Positions 27,801 through 37,222 of a stretch of 64,000 nt of DNA are shown one piece after another. Numbering within the stretch: the first letter of the stretch is position 1; the number at the start of each line of letters is the position of its first letter. The notes beneath the pieces are model-generated. The model did no database searches, was not told the origin of the DNA, and saw nothing but the letters and a program-made list of their open reading frames with translations. The DNA comes from JBJXHN01 sp046233135 (GTDB lineage Bacteria > Pseudomonadota > Alphaproteobacteria > Rhodospirillales > Rhodospirillaceae): contig JBJXHN010000007.1 of assembly GCA_046233135.1 (NCBI GenBank), positions 1 to 64,000 of the forward strand, read 5' to 3'. Made by a program: the position numbers and the translations under genes.

Positions 27801-30470
27801 TTACCCGTCCGTGCCGATCCCCGGGTTTTCCGCCAGACCGGCCAAGGCCTCGGCCAGACGACGACGGGTGACGGGCTTGGACAGATAGCCATTCATGCCC
27901 GCATCGAAACAGGCGATGCGATCGGCTTCGGTGGCATTGGCGGTCATGGCGACGATGGTCACCCGGGCGCGCTTGCGGTCGGGCAGGACGCGGATGCGGC
28001 GGGTGGCTTCCAGGCCGTCCATGCCCGGCATCTGCAGATCCATCAGGATCAGGTCCCAGCTTTCCATCGATGCCAGGGACACCCCCTGGAACCCGTCTTC
28101 GGCCAGGGTGACGGAATGGCCCAGTTTGGTCAGCAGGCCCTGGGCCACCTGTCTGTTGATGTCGTTATCTTCGACCACCAGGATACGCAGGGCGCGGCCG
28201 GCTGTTTCCGCCGGCGTGGCCGCGACGACCCGGGCGATGTCCGGGATCCTGGCGGCGGGCAGGGGGACATCGATCCAGAAATGGGCACCGGCGCCGGGCC
28301 AGCTTTCGAAGCTGATTGTGCCGCCCATCAGTTCCACCAGGCTTTTGCTGATCGCCAGCCCCAGGCCGGTTCCCCCGTGGTGGCGGGCGGTGGAGGCGTC
28401 GCCCTGGCTGAAGCGTTCGAACAGGCGGCCGTGCCATTCCTGGGGGATGCCGACGCCGGTGTCGGTGACGGTGAAGCGCAGCAGATCGCCGGAGCCGCCA
28501 TCGGGCTGCGGCGGGACCGCCAGCCCCAGGGTGACCGAACCGCGATCGGTGAACTTCAGGCCATTGCCGGCCAGATTCAGCAGGACTTGTCGCAATCGCC
28601 CCTCGTCGCCGAGGCGGTGGCCCACCGGGATATCGGGCAGTTCCAGGCGGATGGCCACCCCCTTGGCCAGGGCGCGTCCTTCCAGCAACTGGCCGACGGC
28701 GGTCAGCAGGGCACAGGGATCGAAGGGGGCGGGGTCCAGCTCCAGGGCACCGGTTTCGATTTTCGAGAAATCAAGGATATCGTTGATGATGGTCAGCAAG
28801 GCCTGGGCGGAGTTGCTAATTACCTCCACCTGATGCTTCTGGCTGTCGTCCAGGGGGGTGTCGCGCAGCAGGTCGGCCATGCCGATCACCCCGTTCATGG
28901 GGGTACGGATCTCGTGACTCATGGTGGCCAGGAAGTCGGATTTGGCCCTGCTGGCGGCGTCGGCGGCGTCCTTGGCTTCTTGCAGGGCCTGTTCCCGTCG
29001 CTTCTGGTCGGAAATATCGCGGACCACGCCGATGAACAGGGATTTGCCCGCGATTTCCACTTCGGTGACGGCCAGGGACAGAGGGATCCGGGTGCCGTCC
29101 ACATGCTGGCCGATGACCTCACGCGGGCGGTTGAGGATGGTCGCGGTGCGCTGGCGCAGGAAGCGGGCGATATAGCCCGGATGGGCGATGGCCTCTTCGG
29201 GGGGCATCAGGCAGGTGACGGGCTGGCCGATGGCCTGGCCCTCCGACAGGCCGAAGATCCGCTCGGCCGCCGGGTTGAAGTTGTCGATGATGCCGTCTTC
29301 GTCCATGACGATCAGGCCATCGACCATGCTGTCGATAATGCGCCGCTGGCGTAGCTCGCTGCCCTCCAGGGCCAGGGTGCGGGCTGCCACCAGGTCCTCC
29401 AGCGTTTCGTTGAGCGCACGAAGCTGGTTTTGCGCATCCACGCGGGCGGTGATGTCGGCGATATACAGATTGATATAGCCAGCAGCGGTCTGGCGGGACA
29501 CGGTGATGGCATAGGTGTGGCCGCCCAGGGTGCATTCCAGGCTGTCGGGGCGGTCGTTGGCAGATCCGTTGCCGGGGGCTGGAGCAATCAGGCTGCTGAT
29601 GGCCGGTCCGGCGGATTGGCCGTCGGCTGTGGTCAGGCCCGGTACATTCCGGGCGGCATCATTGGCGTAAAGCACGTCTCCATCCTCGGAGAAGCGCAAA
29701 ACCGGGCTGGGATTTTCCGCCGGAAAGCGTGCCAGCGAAAGGATTTCATGGTGGGCGCCGGCCAGGCGGGCGCGCATGTCCTCGACCGCGCGGAAGGCCT
29801 CGCCCAGTTCGTCCTTGCGGGACAGGGCGTCGCGCTGGGCGGCCGTACCGGATCCGTCCGGCCCCATGGATACCAGCACCTGCCGCAGATGCAGCAGGGG
29901 CTGCAACACCTTGCGGCCGACGACGACGATGGTCACCAGGGTCAGGAAGCCCGAGATGATCATCACCAGACCGCCGATGCGCAGCACGTAGCTGCGCAGT
30001 TCGCCGTGAATGGCGTCGGTGCTGAGGCTGAGAACCAGAACCCGCTTGTAGGCTCGGTCGCCGATGGGGAAGCCCACTTCCAGGCGCCTTTCGTCGTGAT
30101 GGAGCAGGTGACGCGCATCGGAGGTGCGTTCGGTGACGGTCCGGATGTCCGGCAGCTCCCCCAAATGGACCAGGACGCGGCCATCCTGGAACACGCCGCC
30201 GCCGGCGACACGCTCTCCATCGACGACGGCACCCAGGCGCATTTTCCAGCCGGGCAGGTCGGTATCGGGCAGGGCGGTCAGCGCCTCGCCCAGCAGCCGT
30301 GCCTTCAGGGTGATGGTGTTCAGAAGGTCGGTCTCGCGCTTGTCGTAAGACGGGACGAGGATCAGGATTTCGATCATGACGATGGCGGCGAAGATCGACA
30401 ATGCCAGGTTCTGCCCCAGCGACGACCTTAGGCTTTGCCGAATGTTGTCGAACAACGGACTGTCGACCAC
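27801..30470 (-). CDS. Hybrid sensor histidine kinase/response regulator
   Basis: 889 residues. TM1 (LALSIFAAIVMIEILILV), a periplasmic sensor of about 130 residues, TM2 (GGLVMIISGFLTLVTIVVV), HAMP, two PAS domains, HisKA with SHEIRTPMNG (His 519), HATPase_c with an N box, DTGVGIP and GGTGLGLAIS, and a C-terminal receiver with MDLQMPGMDG (Asp about 811). The signal is unknown. No DNA-binding regulator is adjacent, so the partner is elsewhere. GTG 30470 is chosen because GGGAGGA precedes it by about ten bases; the longer frame to 30599 adds a low-complexity Arg/Pro leader. Confidence 0.92.
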   Translation of the reverse strand: MVDSPLFDNIRQSLRSSLGQNLALSIFAAIVMIEILILVPSYDKRETDLLNTITLKARLLGEALTALPDTDLPGWKMRLGAVVDGERVAGGGVFQDGRVLVHLGELPDIRTVTERTSDARHLLHHDERRLEVGFPIGDRAYKRVLVLSLSTDAIHGELRSYVLRIGGLVMIISGFLTLVTIVVVGRKVLQPLLHLRQVLVSMGPDGSGTAAQRDALSRKDELGEAFRAVEDMRARLAGAHHEILSLARFPAENPSPVLRFSEDGDVLYANDAARNVPGLTTADGQSAGPAISSLIAPAPGNGSANDRPDSLECTLGGHTYAITVSRQTAAGYINLYIADITARVDAQNQLRALNETLEDLVAARTLALEGSELRQRRIIDSMVDGLIVMDEDGIIDNFNPAAERIFGLSEGQAIGQPVTCLMPPEEAIAHPGYIARFLRQRTATILNRPREVIGQHVDGTRIPLSLAVTEVEIAGKSLFIGVVRDISDQKRREQALQEAKDAADAASRAKSDFLATMSHEIRTPMNGVIGMADLLRDTPLDDSQKHQVEVISNSAQALLTIINDILDFSKIETGALELDPAPFDPCALLTAVGQLLEGRALAKGVAIRLELPDIPVGHRLGDEGRLRQVLLNLAGNGLKFTDRGSVTLGLAVPPQPDGGSGDLLRFTVTDTGVGIPQEWHGRLFERFSQGDASTARHHGGTGLGLAISKSLVELMGGTISFESWPGAGAHFWIDVPLPAARIPDIARVVAATPAETAGRALRILVVEDNDINRQVAQGLLTKLGHSVTLAEDGFQGVSLASMESWDLILMDLQMPGMDGLEATRRIRVLPDRKRARVTIVAMTANATEADRIACFDAGMNGYLSKPVTRRRLAEALAGLAENPGIGTDG

Positions 30471-30686
30471 CGATGCGCATCCTCCCCCGGATCTCCCCCG
30501 AAGCGTTACCCGGGGTGCAGACCATAGTCTAGACCAAAACAGCGTTCGAGGCATGGGGGAAAGGCGCGGTTCGGGGGAGGCCTCCCAATCCGGATACACT
30601 TAAAAGCTGCCTTTCCACGCGGAAACACGATACCATTCCTGTGGTGTAAATATGATGAAATGCTATCTGGACGCAAAGGCGGGGCG

Positions 30687-31985
30687 ATGAAACTGAAACC
30701 ACTGTTGTTTTCCCTGGCGGGGCTTGTCTTGTCCCTGGATGCGGCGGCGCAGAATGCGGTGCCGGCGCTGAACACCAATGACTGGAATTTTATCCTGGTG
30801 CCGTCCTTTGACGCGGCGACGGAGGAGGGGGCGAACACCCTGTCGGTTCAGGGGCTCAATCATTCGCTGTCCTTCGGCCAGGTGCTGGACACGCTGACGG
30901 CGGGGAAGGAAAGCAGCATCCGGCAGGTTTACGCCTTGAATACCAAGGCGGACCCGGATGATCTGGCGCCGCTGCAGAGCGTCGAGCCGTTTGCGGTGCT
31001 GAATAACCTGAGTGTGCTGACGTCGCCGCTGGACATGAAGAACCAGGGCGCGTGGGACGGTCCGGCGGGGTTTATCGGCCAGGTGATGGGGAACGAACCC
31101 AAAGGGATCTACGTGATGTCGGGTTCGCCGGCGGTGATCGGGGCGCTGGCGAAGGCCATGGGGGCATCGACGGACACGGTACCGGATGGTGATGATTTCA
31201 TGGTGGCTGCCGGCCCGGCGTTGCCGCTGGCGGTGACGGGCTACGCGGACGGGGTGAATGCTGAGGCGGCCTTTCCATCGGTGACCTTGCCGCCGAAAAG
31301 CAGCACCTGTACGGATCAGCCGTCGGTGACCTTTACCATCGATCCGCCAGAGGGATTGAAGCCCTACACCGGCCAGACGGTCTATATGGTCCGCCATGTG
31401 GAGGCTCACCCGACCCCGGCTTTCGAGAACGGTAATTATGTGTGCCAGGGGCAGTGGCGGGCGCTGGGGTCGCCGGACATTCTGCTGGACGCCATGGGCG
31501 GCACGGCGCCGGATTACGTTTATGCGCCCGATCCGGCGGATATCATCAACTGCAACGGGGCGGTTTGTTCCTACATCCGCGCGACGCTGACGGTTGCACC
31601 CTTTGCGGTGAAGAACGGCCTGCCGCTGACGCTGGCGGAATTCGGCTGGAACAATGGTACGGATCTTGCTGAGGCCCTGTTCAACACAGCCTCACCCTAT
31701 TTCCCTCGGGCTGACAGTGGCGAAAAGATCCTGGTGGGCTGGGAGCACGCCCATATCGTGGTCGCGGTGGAGTATCTGGTGAACACCCTCTACGCCAATC
31801 CGGCAGCGGCGGCGAAACTGCCTGACTGGCCGTATTACGACTATGACTCGATCTGGAAGCTGGAGACGGATGCGACGGGCAGGCTGACGTTCTCCAACAG
31901 CTGCGAGCACATTCCCAGCGCCAGCCTGCCCAGCACCTGCCCGGCGTTCATGCCGCCGTTGGCGGCGACGAGTTCGGGGCAGTAG
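30687..31985 (+). CDS. Secreted histidine-phosphatase-superfamily-like protein
   Basis: 432 residues. Sec signal MKLKPLLFSLAGLVLSLDAAAQ. The mature protein has YMVRHVEAHPTP (RHxE-type catalytic motif), a second conserved His in VGWEHAHIVV, and six or more Cys that may form disulfides. The third residue of the usual RHG motif is Val, as in some variant members. A purine-rich stretch (AAAGGCGGGGCG) precedes ATG 30687. This is the last chromosomal gene before the integration site, divergent from the kinase. Confidence 0.75.
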   Translation: MKLKPLLFSLAGLVLSLDAAAQNAVPALNTNDWNFILVPSFDAATEEGANTLSVQGLNHSLSFGQVLDTLTAGKESSIRQVYALNTKADPDDLAPLQSVEPFAVLNNLSVLTSPLDMKNQGAWDGPAGFIGQVMGNEPKGIYVMSGSPAVIGALAKAMGASTDTVPDGDDFMVAAGPALPLAVTGYADGVNAEAAFPSVTLPPKSSTCTDQPSVTFTIDPPEGLKPYTGQTVYMVRHVEAHPTPAFENGNYVCQGQWRALGSPDILLDAMGGTAPDYVYAPDPADIINCNGAVCSYIRATLTVAPFAVKNGLPLTLAEFGWNNGTDLAEALFNTASPYFPRADSGEKILVGWEHAHIVVAVEYLVNTLYANPAAAAKLPDWPYYDYDSIWKLETDATGRLTFSNSCEHIPSASLPSTCPAFMPPLAATSSGQ

Positions 31986-32134
31986 GGAGGGGGAAGCCAT
32001 GAGCAGCGCCTGTGGTGGGGAGTTTTATCGGGCGTTCCGTGTGGCTGGGGGAAAATAGCAGAGCCGGGATGAGCCACTTCCAATAGCGCACGGAGTACAT
32101 CCATCTGCAGCCCGCCCGCTTTGGGATGCGGAGT

Positions 32135-32178
32135 AAACAAAAAGCCCTGAAATCGAATGATTTCAGGGCTTTTTGTTT
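32135..32178. terminator. Perfect 20-bp inverted repeat, tRNA-side terminator
   Basis: Arms 32135-32154 and 32159-32178 are exact complements around GAAT, with AAGCCCTGAAATC as the core stem and a TTTTTGTTT tail on either strand. It directly follows the CCA end of the tRNA fragment on the minus strand, so it is best read as the native terminator of that tRNA. It would also stop transcripts entering from the phosphatase gene. Confidence 0.9.
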
Positions 32179-32221
32179 GGTAGCGGAGGAGGGACTTGAA
32201 CCCCCGACACGCGGATTATGA
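32178..32221 (-). tRNA. 3' fragment of a CAT-anticodon tRNA (attachment-site remnant)
   Basis: The minus strand from 32221 reads T33, anticodon CAT, AA, stem TCCGC, variable GTGTC, T stem GGGGG / loop TTCAAGT / CCCTC, acceptor CTCCGCT, A73 and CCA. That is exactly tRNA positions 33 to 76. The 5' part is missing: upstream bases do not pair with TCCGC or the acceptor strand. tRNA-Met or lysidine tRNA-Ile are the candidates. Such a fragment beside its native terminator marks one end of an element integrated at the anticodon loop. Confidence 0.85.
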
Positions 32222-32605
32222 TGCCTGCAAGCTTATAATTAATTCAAAATTCTGTTGGGCTAGGGCTTGCTAAACAGGGGCTACACTCTGGCATTCTATT
32301 TAGGGTTATGCTAAAAAACAAAGGCAATTTCTCGCTCATGCGGAGAGGTCATATATTTAGGATTAAGTGGATTATAATATTTTTTCCACGCTTTCATATG
32401 GGTGGATAGGCTGTTCAAAGGTGTAGATGAGTGAATTTGGTTGATTCTTCGGTTGTGAAATTATGAAAATGCACCTATGACGGCTTATTTTCTGTTTGAT
32501 GTTACTGAGTTTCATTATTCAGAGAGAGAGTCTTGGTGTGTGCTGTGTCCCGTGCTTTTCGATTTTTTCGTTGCATGCATCGGCATTTTTGACGATGAAT
32601 TAGGC
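32222..32605. other. AT-rich leader of the cargo operon
   Basis: About 380 bp that should hold the cargo promoter. A perfect TATAAT occurs at 32373-32378, but no good -35 lies 16-18 bp upstream. A longer reading of the first methyltransferase could start at 32477, but its extra residues look non-coding. Confidence 0.4.
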
Positions 32606-33313
32606 ATGGCTTACCCTGGTGGAAAAGGGCGGCTATGGCAGCAAATTGCTGCTCTGATGCCGCCACATAAGACGTACATCGAGACGCATCTCGGTGGAGG
32701 CTCCGTATTGCGGAATAAATTCCCGGCCAGTACAAACATCGGAATAGATGTGGATCCTGATGTTGTTCGAAATGCTCAGAATTGGAACGTAAAGAACTTT
32801 AAATTGATTCAAGGTGATGCCATAGAGTTTCTAAGTTCATATGAGTTTAACGGAAGTGAGCTCGTGTACTGTGATCCACCTTATCCGCGAGTGGTTCGAG
32901 GAGGAAGAAAATATTATCGATATGAGGAGACGGATGAGCATCACGTTAATCTTATAAAACAAGTAAAAAAGATTGGTTCACCGGTAATAGTTTCGGGCTG
33001 TTCTGGTACGATTTACGAAACAGAACTAAGTGATTGGTTGATGGTTGATGTTGCAAACACTACTCGTTCAGGTAAAAAATGGGAGTGTTTGTGGTTAAAC
33101 TACGAACCGGGGCCAGTGCGGCACGACTACACTATATTAGGGACCAACTTTCGCGAGCGGGAACGGTTGCGGAAACGCTCTGAAAGATGGGTGAATAGGT
33201 TGGAGCAGATGTCTGAGATAGAGCGGCACGTGATCGTTGACGCAATGCTACAATCTGAAGCGGTAATGCGAGCCATCCTTATCGAAATTGAAAAGCCTGG
33301 GCGTGGAAAATGA
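32606..33313 (+). CDS. D12-class (Dam-like) DNA adenine methyltransferase
   Basis: 235 residues starting MAYPGGKGRLW, which carries the D12 N-terminal SAM motif (YPGGK). It continues with HLGGGSVLRNK, the acidic SAM-binding GIDVDPDVV, and the catalytic DPPY in YCDPPYPRV at about residue 90. It should methylate adenine N6 in a short target. ATG 32606 is preferred because the family begins here; ATG 32477 would add 43 unrelated residues. The stop overlaps the next start by ATGA. Codon use is AT-rich, unlike the chromosome and the phage genes. Confidence 0.9.
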   Translation: MAYPGGKGRLWQQIAALMPPHKTYIETHLGGGSVLRNKFPASTNIGIDVDPDVVRNAQNWNVKNFKLIQGDAIEFLSSYEFNGSELVYCDPPYPRVVRGGRKYYRYEETDEHHVNLIKQVKKIGSPVIVSGCSGTIYETELSDWLMVDVANTTRSGKKWECLWLNYEPGPVRHDYTILGTNFRERERLRKRSERWVNRLEQMSEIERHVIVDAMLQSEAVMRAILIEIEKPGRGK

Positions 33314-34632
33314 GTGAGCTGATCAATCTGTCTCGGAACATTGATGACATATGGGCGTCCAACGCCAGGATTTGGCGCGCGAAGCAGGATCTCAGTAGGC
33401 CGGTCCTTTCGAATAGAGCCGCATCGACATTACCTTTTCAGCGTTGGTTTCGCTTTAAAGAGGCTTTTGCTCCTGAATTCGTCGCGAGTGTGATTGAAGA
33501 ACTGCCTTATAAGCCTCAACATATTGTTGATCCATTTGCGGGAAGTGGCACGACGGCGATTACATCTCGTGTATTAGGTATTCGCTCGACTTCGATAGAA
33601 TTAAATCCTTTGATGGCGGATATTGTTCGCGCAAAAATTACAAAAATATCGGCAACGAAATTTAGAGAGTCTGTTCTAAGAATTTTGAGTGATTTAAACC
33701 CAGAAGGAAAAGATTTTGTTAAACCAACGCTGATGCCGCCAACTTTCGTTGAACCAGGAGTTAATAATAGATATATTTTTCCCCTAGATGTATTTGCTAT
33801 TTCAAGAGCAATTCTGCGAAAGTCAAGTTTTTTAGATCGTGATGAAGCCCGTCTTGTTCGTGTCGCTTTAGCCTCTTGTCTGGTGCGCAACAGCAATGTC
33901 AGGGTGAATGGAAAGGGGCGTAGATATCGGAGTCGGTGGAATGAGCGGCAGCCTACGGTGAGGGGGTTACTTGAGGATTTTGAAGAGGCTTGTGAGCATA
34001 TTTGTGAAGATCTCTTAGATTTTACTTTACTGCCGCGTGGGTGTCATACCCTTTTGCAGGGAGATGCTCGTCAGAAGCTGATAGAAATTGAATCAGCAGA
34101 TGCGATCATCTGCTCGCCTCCATACCCGAATTCGTTCGATTATACGGATGTTTACAATGTCGAATTGTGGATGCTAGATTACCTATGTTCGTCCGACGAC
34201 AATCGATCTTTGAGGTCTGCCACGATCCGTTCTCACGTTCAATATCGGTGGCCAGATCGCCCCGGGCTGGTAGAGACACTGGGATCAAGCACTTTGAATA
34301 GAACCATTGCGCAAATCATTGAGCGGAGGAATGATCTATGGGATCCGTATATCCCTGAGATGATTGTGCATTATTTTGATGATATGCGGAAAATATTTCT
34401 GTCAGCGAAGAGAATACTTCAAAAAGGTAATTATATTGTCTTTGCTGTAGGGAATAGCCGCTATGCCCACATTACGATTGAGGTTCCGGAAATCCTGATG
34501 GAGCTTGTGGCCCCATTGGGCTTTAGCTCGGTGAAAAAGGAAGCTGTTCGATCGATGCGCACAAGTGCCCAGCATGGTGGGCGCGAGGATTTAGAAGAGA
34601 CTGCGATTTCCTTTGTGTACAATGGAGGGTAG
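33310..34632 (+). CDS. Second DNA methyltransferase (N4-cytosine/N6-adenine type)
   Basis: 440 residues. SAM-binding motif I is VDPFAGSGTTA (about 73-83), and catalytic motif IV is SPPYPNSFDYTD (about 269). This order and spacing fit site-specific amino-methyltransferases; SPPY occurs in both N4-cytosine and N6-adenine enzymes. The central insert between the motifs (about 185 residues) may hold target recognition. It overlaps the first methyltransferase by four bases and precedes the ATPase by five. No restriction helicase is present. Confidence 0.88.
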   Translation: MSELINLSRNIDDIWASNARIWRAKQDLSRPVLSNRAASTLPFQRWFRFKEAFAPEFVASVIEELPYKPQHIVDPFAGSGTTAITSRVLGIRSTSIELNPLMADIVRAKITKISATKFRESVLRILSDLNPEGKDFVKPTLMPPTFVEPGVNNRYIFPLDVFAISRAILRKSSFLDRDEARLVRVALASCLVRNSNVRVNGKGRRYRSRWNERQPTVRGLLEDFEEACEHICEDLLDFTLLPRGCHTLLQGDARQKLIEIESADAIICSPPYPNSFDYTDVYNVELWMLDYLCSSDDNRSLRSATIRSHVQYRWPDRPGLVETLGSSTLNRTIAQIIERRNDLWDPYIPEMIVHYFDDMRKIFLSAKRILQKGNYIVFAVGNSRYAHITIEVPEILMELVAPLGFSSVKKEAVRSMRTSAQHGGREDLEETAISFVYNGG

Positions 34633-34637
34633 CTTCC

Positions 34638-36608
34638 TTGGATTCTGTTGACACCCCACGGTTTCAATTGCAGCTTCCAGCAGTTCAGGAAATAAGTTTG
34701 GAATCTTTTCATTTATATGGAAAGGAGCCAAATGTATCTATATGTGCGGAAAAGCCCGTTTTTTGTATAATTGGCGCTAATGGGCTTGGTAAGTCAACGT
34801 TTTTAAATGCTTTGATATTTGGAATGACCGGAGCAATACCGGTTCGTGATAAATTTCTAACGATGGATGAGTATGCACGTAAAGTAATGAGGGTGCATTA
34901 CGTGCGTGATTATTTTGGGGGGCGCCTTCCGGAAAGGAGCCGTTCTAGTGCATCCGTTAGTCTGCGTTTAGAATGGCCGGGGTGTCAAGTAGAAGTGACG
35001 CGGCCAATTTTTGAAGAAGGTGGCGCCGGGCATTTTAAAGTTAGTTATATCAAAGATGGCGAAATTGATAGCGTAAGGCTATATGAGGGATTAAGTCAAT
35101 TTGAATCTATTGTAACAAAGCTGTCGGGTTTGAAAGATTTTGACCACTTTGTCTTTTTAATACATTTCGTTTGTGTTTTTGACGAAGATAGACATCTTCT
35201 CTTGTGGGATCAAAGGGCGCTTAGCGCCGCGATAATGTTCGCTTTTGGGCAATCGCAAGATCAATTGAAGGAGCAGGATAAACTTGTTGAAGATATTCGA
35301 CGGGCTGATTCTCGTGCCAGGAATGCCAAATTTATGGCGAAAAAAGCGGAGGAGCAAATCCATCGTATTGAAGAGTTTTTGGAAAGCGGAAAGCAAGCTT
35401 ATGGTCCGACAGATCAAGAGCTAGAGCGCGAACACGAACGGTTGCTGGGTGACCTAGAGGGTGCGCGCATTCATTTGGCTTCGAAAGATAAGGAGCTTCG
35501 TAGCATCGAAGGAGAGTGGGGCAGTAAGAGTGCGGAACTCAGCGAAGCTCGCATGGAGTATACAGTCCATTTTGCCGCCCGTAGCAAGAAGACATCTGCT
35601 GCCTTTTATCACCCAATAATAAGAGCTTCGATTACTGAAGATCGGTGCGCAGTTTGTGGAGCCGAAGGTGTCAGCGCTTTGATACAGAATCTGCAAGATC
35701 ATAGTCAGTGTCCATTATGTAATTCTACTGTCTCTCTGTCGGACGCGGGATCCGACATTGTGCAAAAAATTGAGACCGTAGATAAGCGTATTGAATTGTA
35801 TAGCCGTGAATTGGAGGCAATTGTTGAAAGGAGGCGTCGGGTTAATTTGGAAAGAGAAGCGGCTCTCCTCTCGGAACAAGCCGCCCAGGACGCTTTGGAC
35901 GCATTTGTGGATGAACGCCCTGAAGCAAATTTTAAATTCGATAGAAAGGAATTGGAGGGTGTTCCTGAAGGTTTGAAAAGCCTTAGAGATCAAAGGCACG
36001 GATTTGTTAAAGAGATAAGCTATCATAGAAAAGAGAGAGATCAGTTGCGTCGTAAGCTTTCTGCCCTAGAGAGTGAGGCGAGTCGTCGGTATGAGCAATT
36101 TGGTGGTGCGTTTGTAAATAGATTTAAAGAATTGGCGGGATCCTTTATCGGCTTGCCGATAGATATCGTTCTTACTCAGAAGGAAAGGGCTAATTCTACT
36201 GGATTTGATATCGACCTGCGTATGAATGAAACTATTCGTGCGACTGATAACGCTGTTTCAGAAAGTCAAAGATTTTTCCTTGATATTGCGTTAAGGATGG
36301 CGCTTATTGGTTTTGTTGCAAGAGGCGAATCCATTTTGATCATTGATACTCCAGAAGGGTCTCTCGATATTGCATACGAGGCACGGGCTGGTCGGATGTT
36401 TTCTGACTTCGCTAGGGAGAAGAGCAGAATTTTTATGACTGCTAACTTGCGTAGCTCGGCGCTACTTGAGGAGTTAGCGGAAATCCAAGGCGACGCAGGT
36501 ATGCAGTTGGTAAAAATGACAGAATGGGCAGAGCTTTCAGAGGTTCAAAAGGCCGAGGAGCAGCGATTCGAACGCGCGTATCAGGAAATTGAAAGGCATC
36601 TGAAGTGA
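34638..36608 (+). CDS. SMC/Rad50-like ABC ATPase with a two-CxxC insert
   Basis: 656 residues from TTG 34638, preceded by GGAGG. Walker A is GANGLGKST (about 46-54). Coiled coils of about 130 residues flank a central CAVCG ... CPLC pair (about residues 337-361), a zinc-ribbon or hook-like turn. The signature region is SESQRFFLDIALRMAL and Walker B is ILIIDTPEGSLD (about 562). The layout matches the DndD, RecN, Lamassu LmuB and ABC-three-component ATPases, much shorter than true Rad50. It likely senses or clamps DNA and controls the nuclease encoded downstream. Confidence 0.88.
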   Translation: MDSVDTPRFQLQLPAVQEISLESFHLYGKEPNVSICAEKPVFCIIGANGLGKSTFLNALIFGMTGAIPVRDKFLTMDEYARKVMRVHYVRDYFGGRLPERSRSSASVSLRLEWPGCQVEVTRPIFEEGGAGHFKVSYIKDGEIDSVRLYEGLSQFESIVTKLSGLKDFDHFVFLIHFVCVFDEDRHLLLWDQRALSAAIMFAFGQSQDQLKEQDKLVEDIRRADSRARNAKFMAKKAEEQIHRIEEFLESGKQAYGPTDQELEREHERLLGDLEGARIHLASKDKELRSIEGEWGSKSAELSEARMEYTVHFAARSKKTSAAFYHPIIRASITEDRCAVCGAEGVSALIQNLQDHSQCPLCNSTVSLSDAGSDIVQKIETVDKRIELYSRELEAIVERRRRVNLEREAALLSEQAAQDALDAFVDERPEANFKFDRKELEGVPEGLKSLRDQRHGFVKEISYHRKERDQLRRKLSALESEASRRYEQFGGAFVNRFKELAGSFIGLPIDIVLTQKERANSTGFDIDLRMNETIRATDNAVSESQRFFLDIALRMALIGFVARGESILIIDTPEGSLDIAYEARAGRMFSDFAREKSRIFMTANLRSSALLEELAEIQGDAGMQLVKMTEWAELSEVQKAEEQRFERAYQEIERHLK

Positions 36609-37222
36609 GTGATAGCGATATAGATTTACCGTGGCAAGCTCAGGCTGATGTTGTCCAAATGCTGTGGGATTTTCCAGAATCGCTTAGCCCAATTTATGAG
36701 TCTGAGATCCATCTTTTTGCCTATCTAAGTTGCTTGATTTCTGTTTTTGAAGAGCATCCTTCAGGAGATTGGGGTTACGGGTTTATTGTAACGCCAGAAG
36801 GCTTTCCGTATGCTGCGGCGATCTTTCAGACTATAAATGGATTTGAAAAGCGTGGCTTAATTTATAGAGATAAATGCGGTCGGGTTTTGACATCAGGAGA
36901 GCTATTTAATCAAGAGGTTAATTTTCACGGGAGACTATCTCAGAGCAGGGAGCGCCGCAGGTGGACTAGGACAGCAACTCGTTGTGCATTGATGGTCCCG
37001 AGAGGTCTAATTCAGCAGGCGGTAGGCCGGTCGCCTGGTGTCCAACAGCCGACAGTACATTCTGTCGGTCGTGCCCTCTTAATGTCAGGAGAAAATACGA
37101 GGTTGGTGCAGGAATGGGATAAGATATCTGAGGTGTTAGGAGATGACTATAAAGACATGCTAGCGCCATCCGTTATTTGGCTTTCCGCTTATGTCGAAGC
37201 GGAGGTTCGGAATGAAGATTAG
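36605..37222 (+). CDS. Unknown 205-residue protein, possible middle component
   Basis: Starts at GTG 36605, overlapping the ATPase stop (GTGA). The protein is soluble, with two helical parts and a central segment (AAAIFQTINGFEKRGLIYRDK) that could be a winged-helix recognition region, followed by an Arg-rich stretch (SRERRRWTRTATR). I recognise no family. Its size and its place between an SMC-like ATPase and a nuclease match the middle component of ABC-three-component systems, but that is by position only. Confidence 0.75.
   Translation: MSDSDIDLPWQAQADVVQMLWDFPESLSPIYESEIHLFAYLSCLISVFEEHPSGDWGYGFIVTPEGFPYAAAIFQTINGFEKRGLIYRDKCGRVLTSGELFNQEVNFHGRLSQSRERRRWTRTATRCALMVPRGLIQQAVGRSPGVQQPTVHSVGRALLMSGENTRLVQEWDKISEVLGDDYKDMLAPSVIWLSAYVEAEVRNED

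Noticed and set aside
31999..32058. 19-residue open frame (MSSACGGEFYRAFRVAGGK) behind a good AGGGAGG site
   Set aside because: Too short to judge, with no known match; noted only because its ribosome site is unusually strong.
32477..32605. N-terminal extension of the D12 methyltransferase
   Set aside because: The added residues are Phe/Cys-rich and unlike the family, whose conserved motif begins right at MAYPGGK.
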